A DNA stretch of 6,119 nt from Hyphomonas sp. (GTDB taxonomy: Bacteria > Pseudomonadota > Alphaproteobacteria > Caulobacterales > Hyphomonadaceae). Location: NCBI GenBank assembly GCA_003486945.1, contig DNFL01000378.1, forward strand, positions 1-6,119, in the 5' to 3' direction. The notes beneath the pieces are model-generated. The model was not told where the DNA came from. It made no database searches and saw only the letters and a list, made by a program, of their open reading frames with translations. Numbering within the stretch: position 1 is the first letter of the stretch; the number at the start of each line of letters is the position of its first letter. Of the stretch, positions 5,800-6,119 are shown piece by piece. Position numbers and translations under genes: made by a program.

Positions 5800-6119
5800 T
5801 CAGAAGTCCTTGCCATTGACGAGTTGTATGTTGAGGGCGCTGCGATCGAGCCCGTCAACACAGCGCAGGTTGACCGCAGCCATTTCGATCCCGTCCGGGC
5901 CTTTGCCATAGCCGAAGGGCTGCACGCCGCAAGTGGCGCAAAAATTGTGATCAATCATGCCGCGATTGAAATGGTAGGTCGTATACGCCCCTTCCCCGCG
6001 GGTCAGGAAAAAGTCTGCCTTCGGCACGAAGGCAAGGACAAAACCCTTCTGATCGCAATGCGAGCAGTTGCATTCGATGCCTGCGGAGAAGTCCCCCTCC
6101 GCTTCAAACCGGATGGCGC
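5800..6119 (-). CDS. GFA/CENP-V domain zinc-binding protein, N-terminus cut by window edge
   Basis: The frame stays open to the right edge and encodes at least 106 residues. It has the GFA (glutathione-dependent formaldehyde-activating enzyme/CENP-V) fold pattern: AIRFEAEG near the visible start, the zinc site ECNCSHCDQKGF (C-x-C-x-x-C) with codons near 6055-6075, then YTTYHFNRGMIDHNFCATCGVQPFGYG with the CxxC pair, and AVNLRCVDGLD near the C-terminus. The family is about 110-130 residues, so roughly 10-15 N-terminal residues, including the first CxC, lie beyond the edge. A GTG codon at 6025-6027 is not the start, because conserved zinc ligands lie upstream of it. Most members are not proven to act on formaldehyde, so only the domain is assigned. 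It is three bases upstream of cutA and is the first visible gene of the operon. Confidence 0.9.
   Translation of the reverse strand, partial: AIRFEAEGDFSAGIECNCSHCDQKGFVLAFVPKADFFLTRGEGAYTTYHFNRGMIDHNFCATCGVQPFGYGKGPDGIEMAAVNLRCVDGLDRSALNIQLVNGKDF

Noticed and set aside
6025..6027. GTG as a possible start of the GFA-domain gene
   Set aside because: The open frame continues upstream with conserved zinc ligands (CNCSHC), so the true start is beyond the right edge.

Overview
The window looks like ordinary chromosomal core DNA from a GC-rich alphaproteobacterium. The family is uncertain; Caulobacterales/Hyphomonadaceae-like is a guess from protein style and from the trpA-accD-folC gene order. 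Every recognisable metabolic gene is on the minus strand. The only credible plus-strand gene is a very small one in the single large intergenic gap.

Right part (about 2384-6119), read in the direction of transcription from high to low coordinates: a GFA/CENP-V-type zinc-binding protein (5' end outside the window), cutA, trpA, accD and folC. Gaps are 3, 3 and 30 nt, followed by a 2-nt stop/start overlap, so this is almost certainly one operon. trpA makes the alpha subunit of tryptophan synthase, accD the beta carboxyltransferase subunit that starts fatty-acid synthesis, and folC adds glutamate to folates. The trpA-accD-folC block is a known alphaproteobacterial arrangement, but here cutA and a GFA gene sit where trpB would be expected. 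AccD has lost three of the four zinc-ribbon cysteines and has a short internal insertion.

Left part (1-1566): etfB and etfA, the two subunits of electron transfer flavoprotein, overlap by one base (TGATG). etfA runs off the left edge, missing roughly the last 40 codons. ETF collects electrons from acyl-CoA dehydrogenases and passes them to the quinone pool. A perfect inverted repeat, TGACG-CTTA-CGTCA, about 85 bp upstream of etfB is a good operator candidate, probably for a catabolic regulator.

Middle gap (1567-2383): this holds the etfBA control region, a 10-bp bulged hairpin that looks like a dispersed repeat, a likely 53-codon DUF1127-type gene on the plus strand preceded by a nested hairpin that would cover its ribosome-binding site, a terminator-like hairpin after that gene, and several palindromes plus a C/U-rich tract (on the folC strand) in the convergent stretch before folC ends. 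I see no mobile element, CRISPR array, tRNA, rRNA or new multi-gene system. The points most worth checking are the leader structure, the operator, the AccD zinc-ribbon loss and the cutA/GFA placement.
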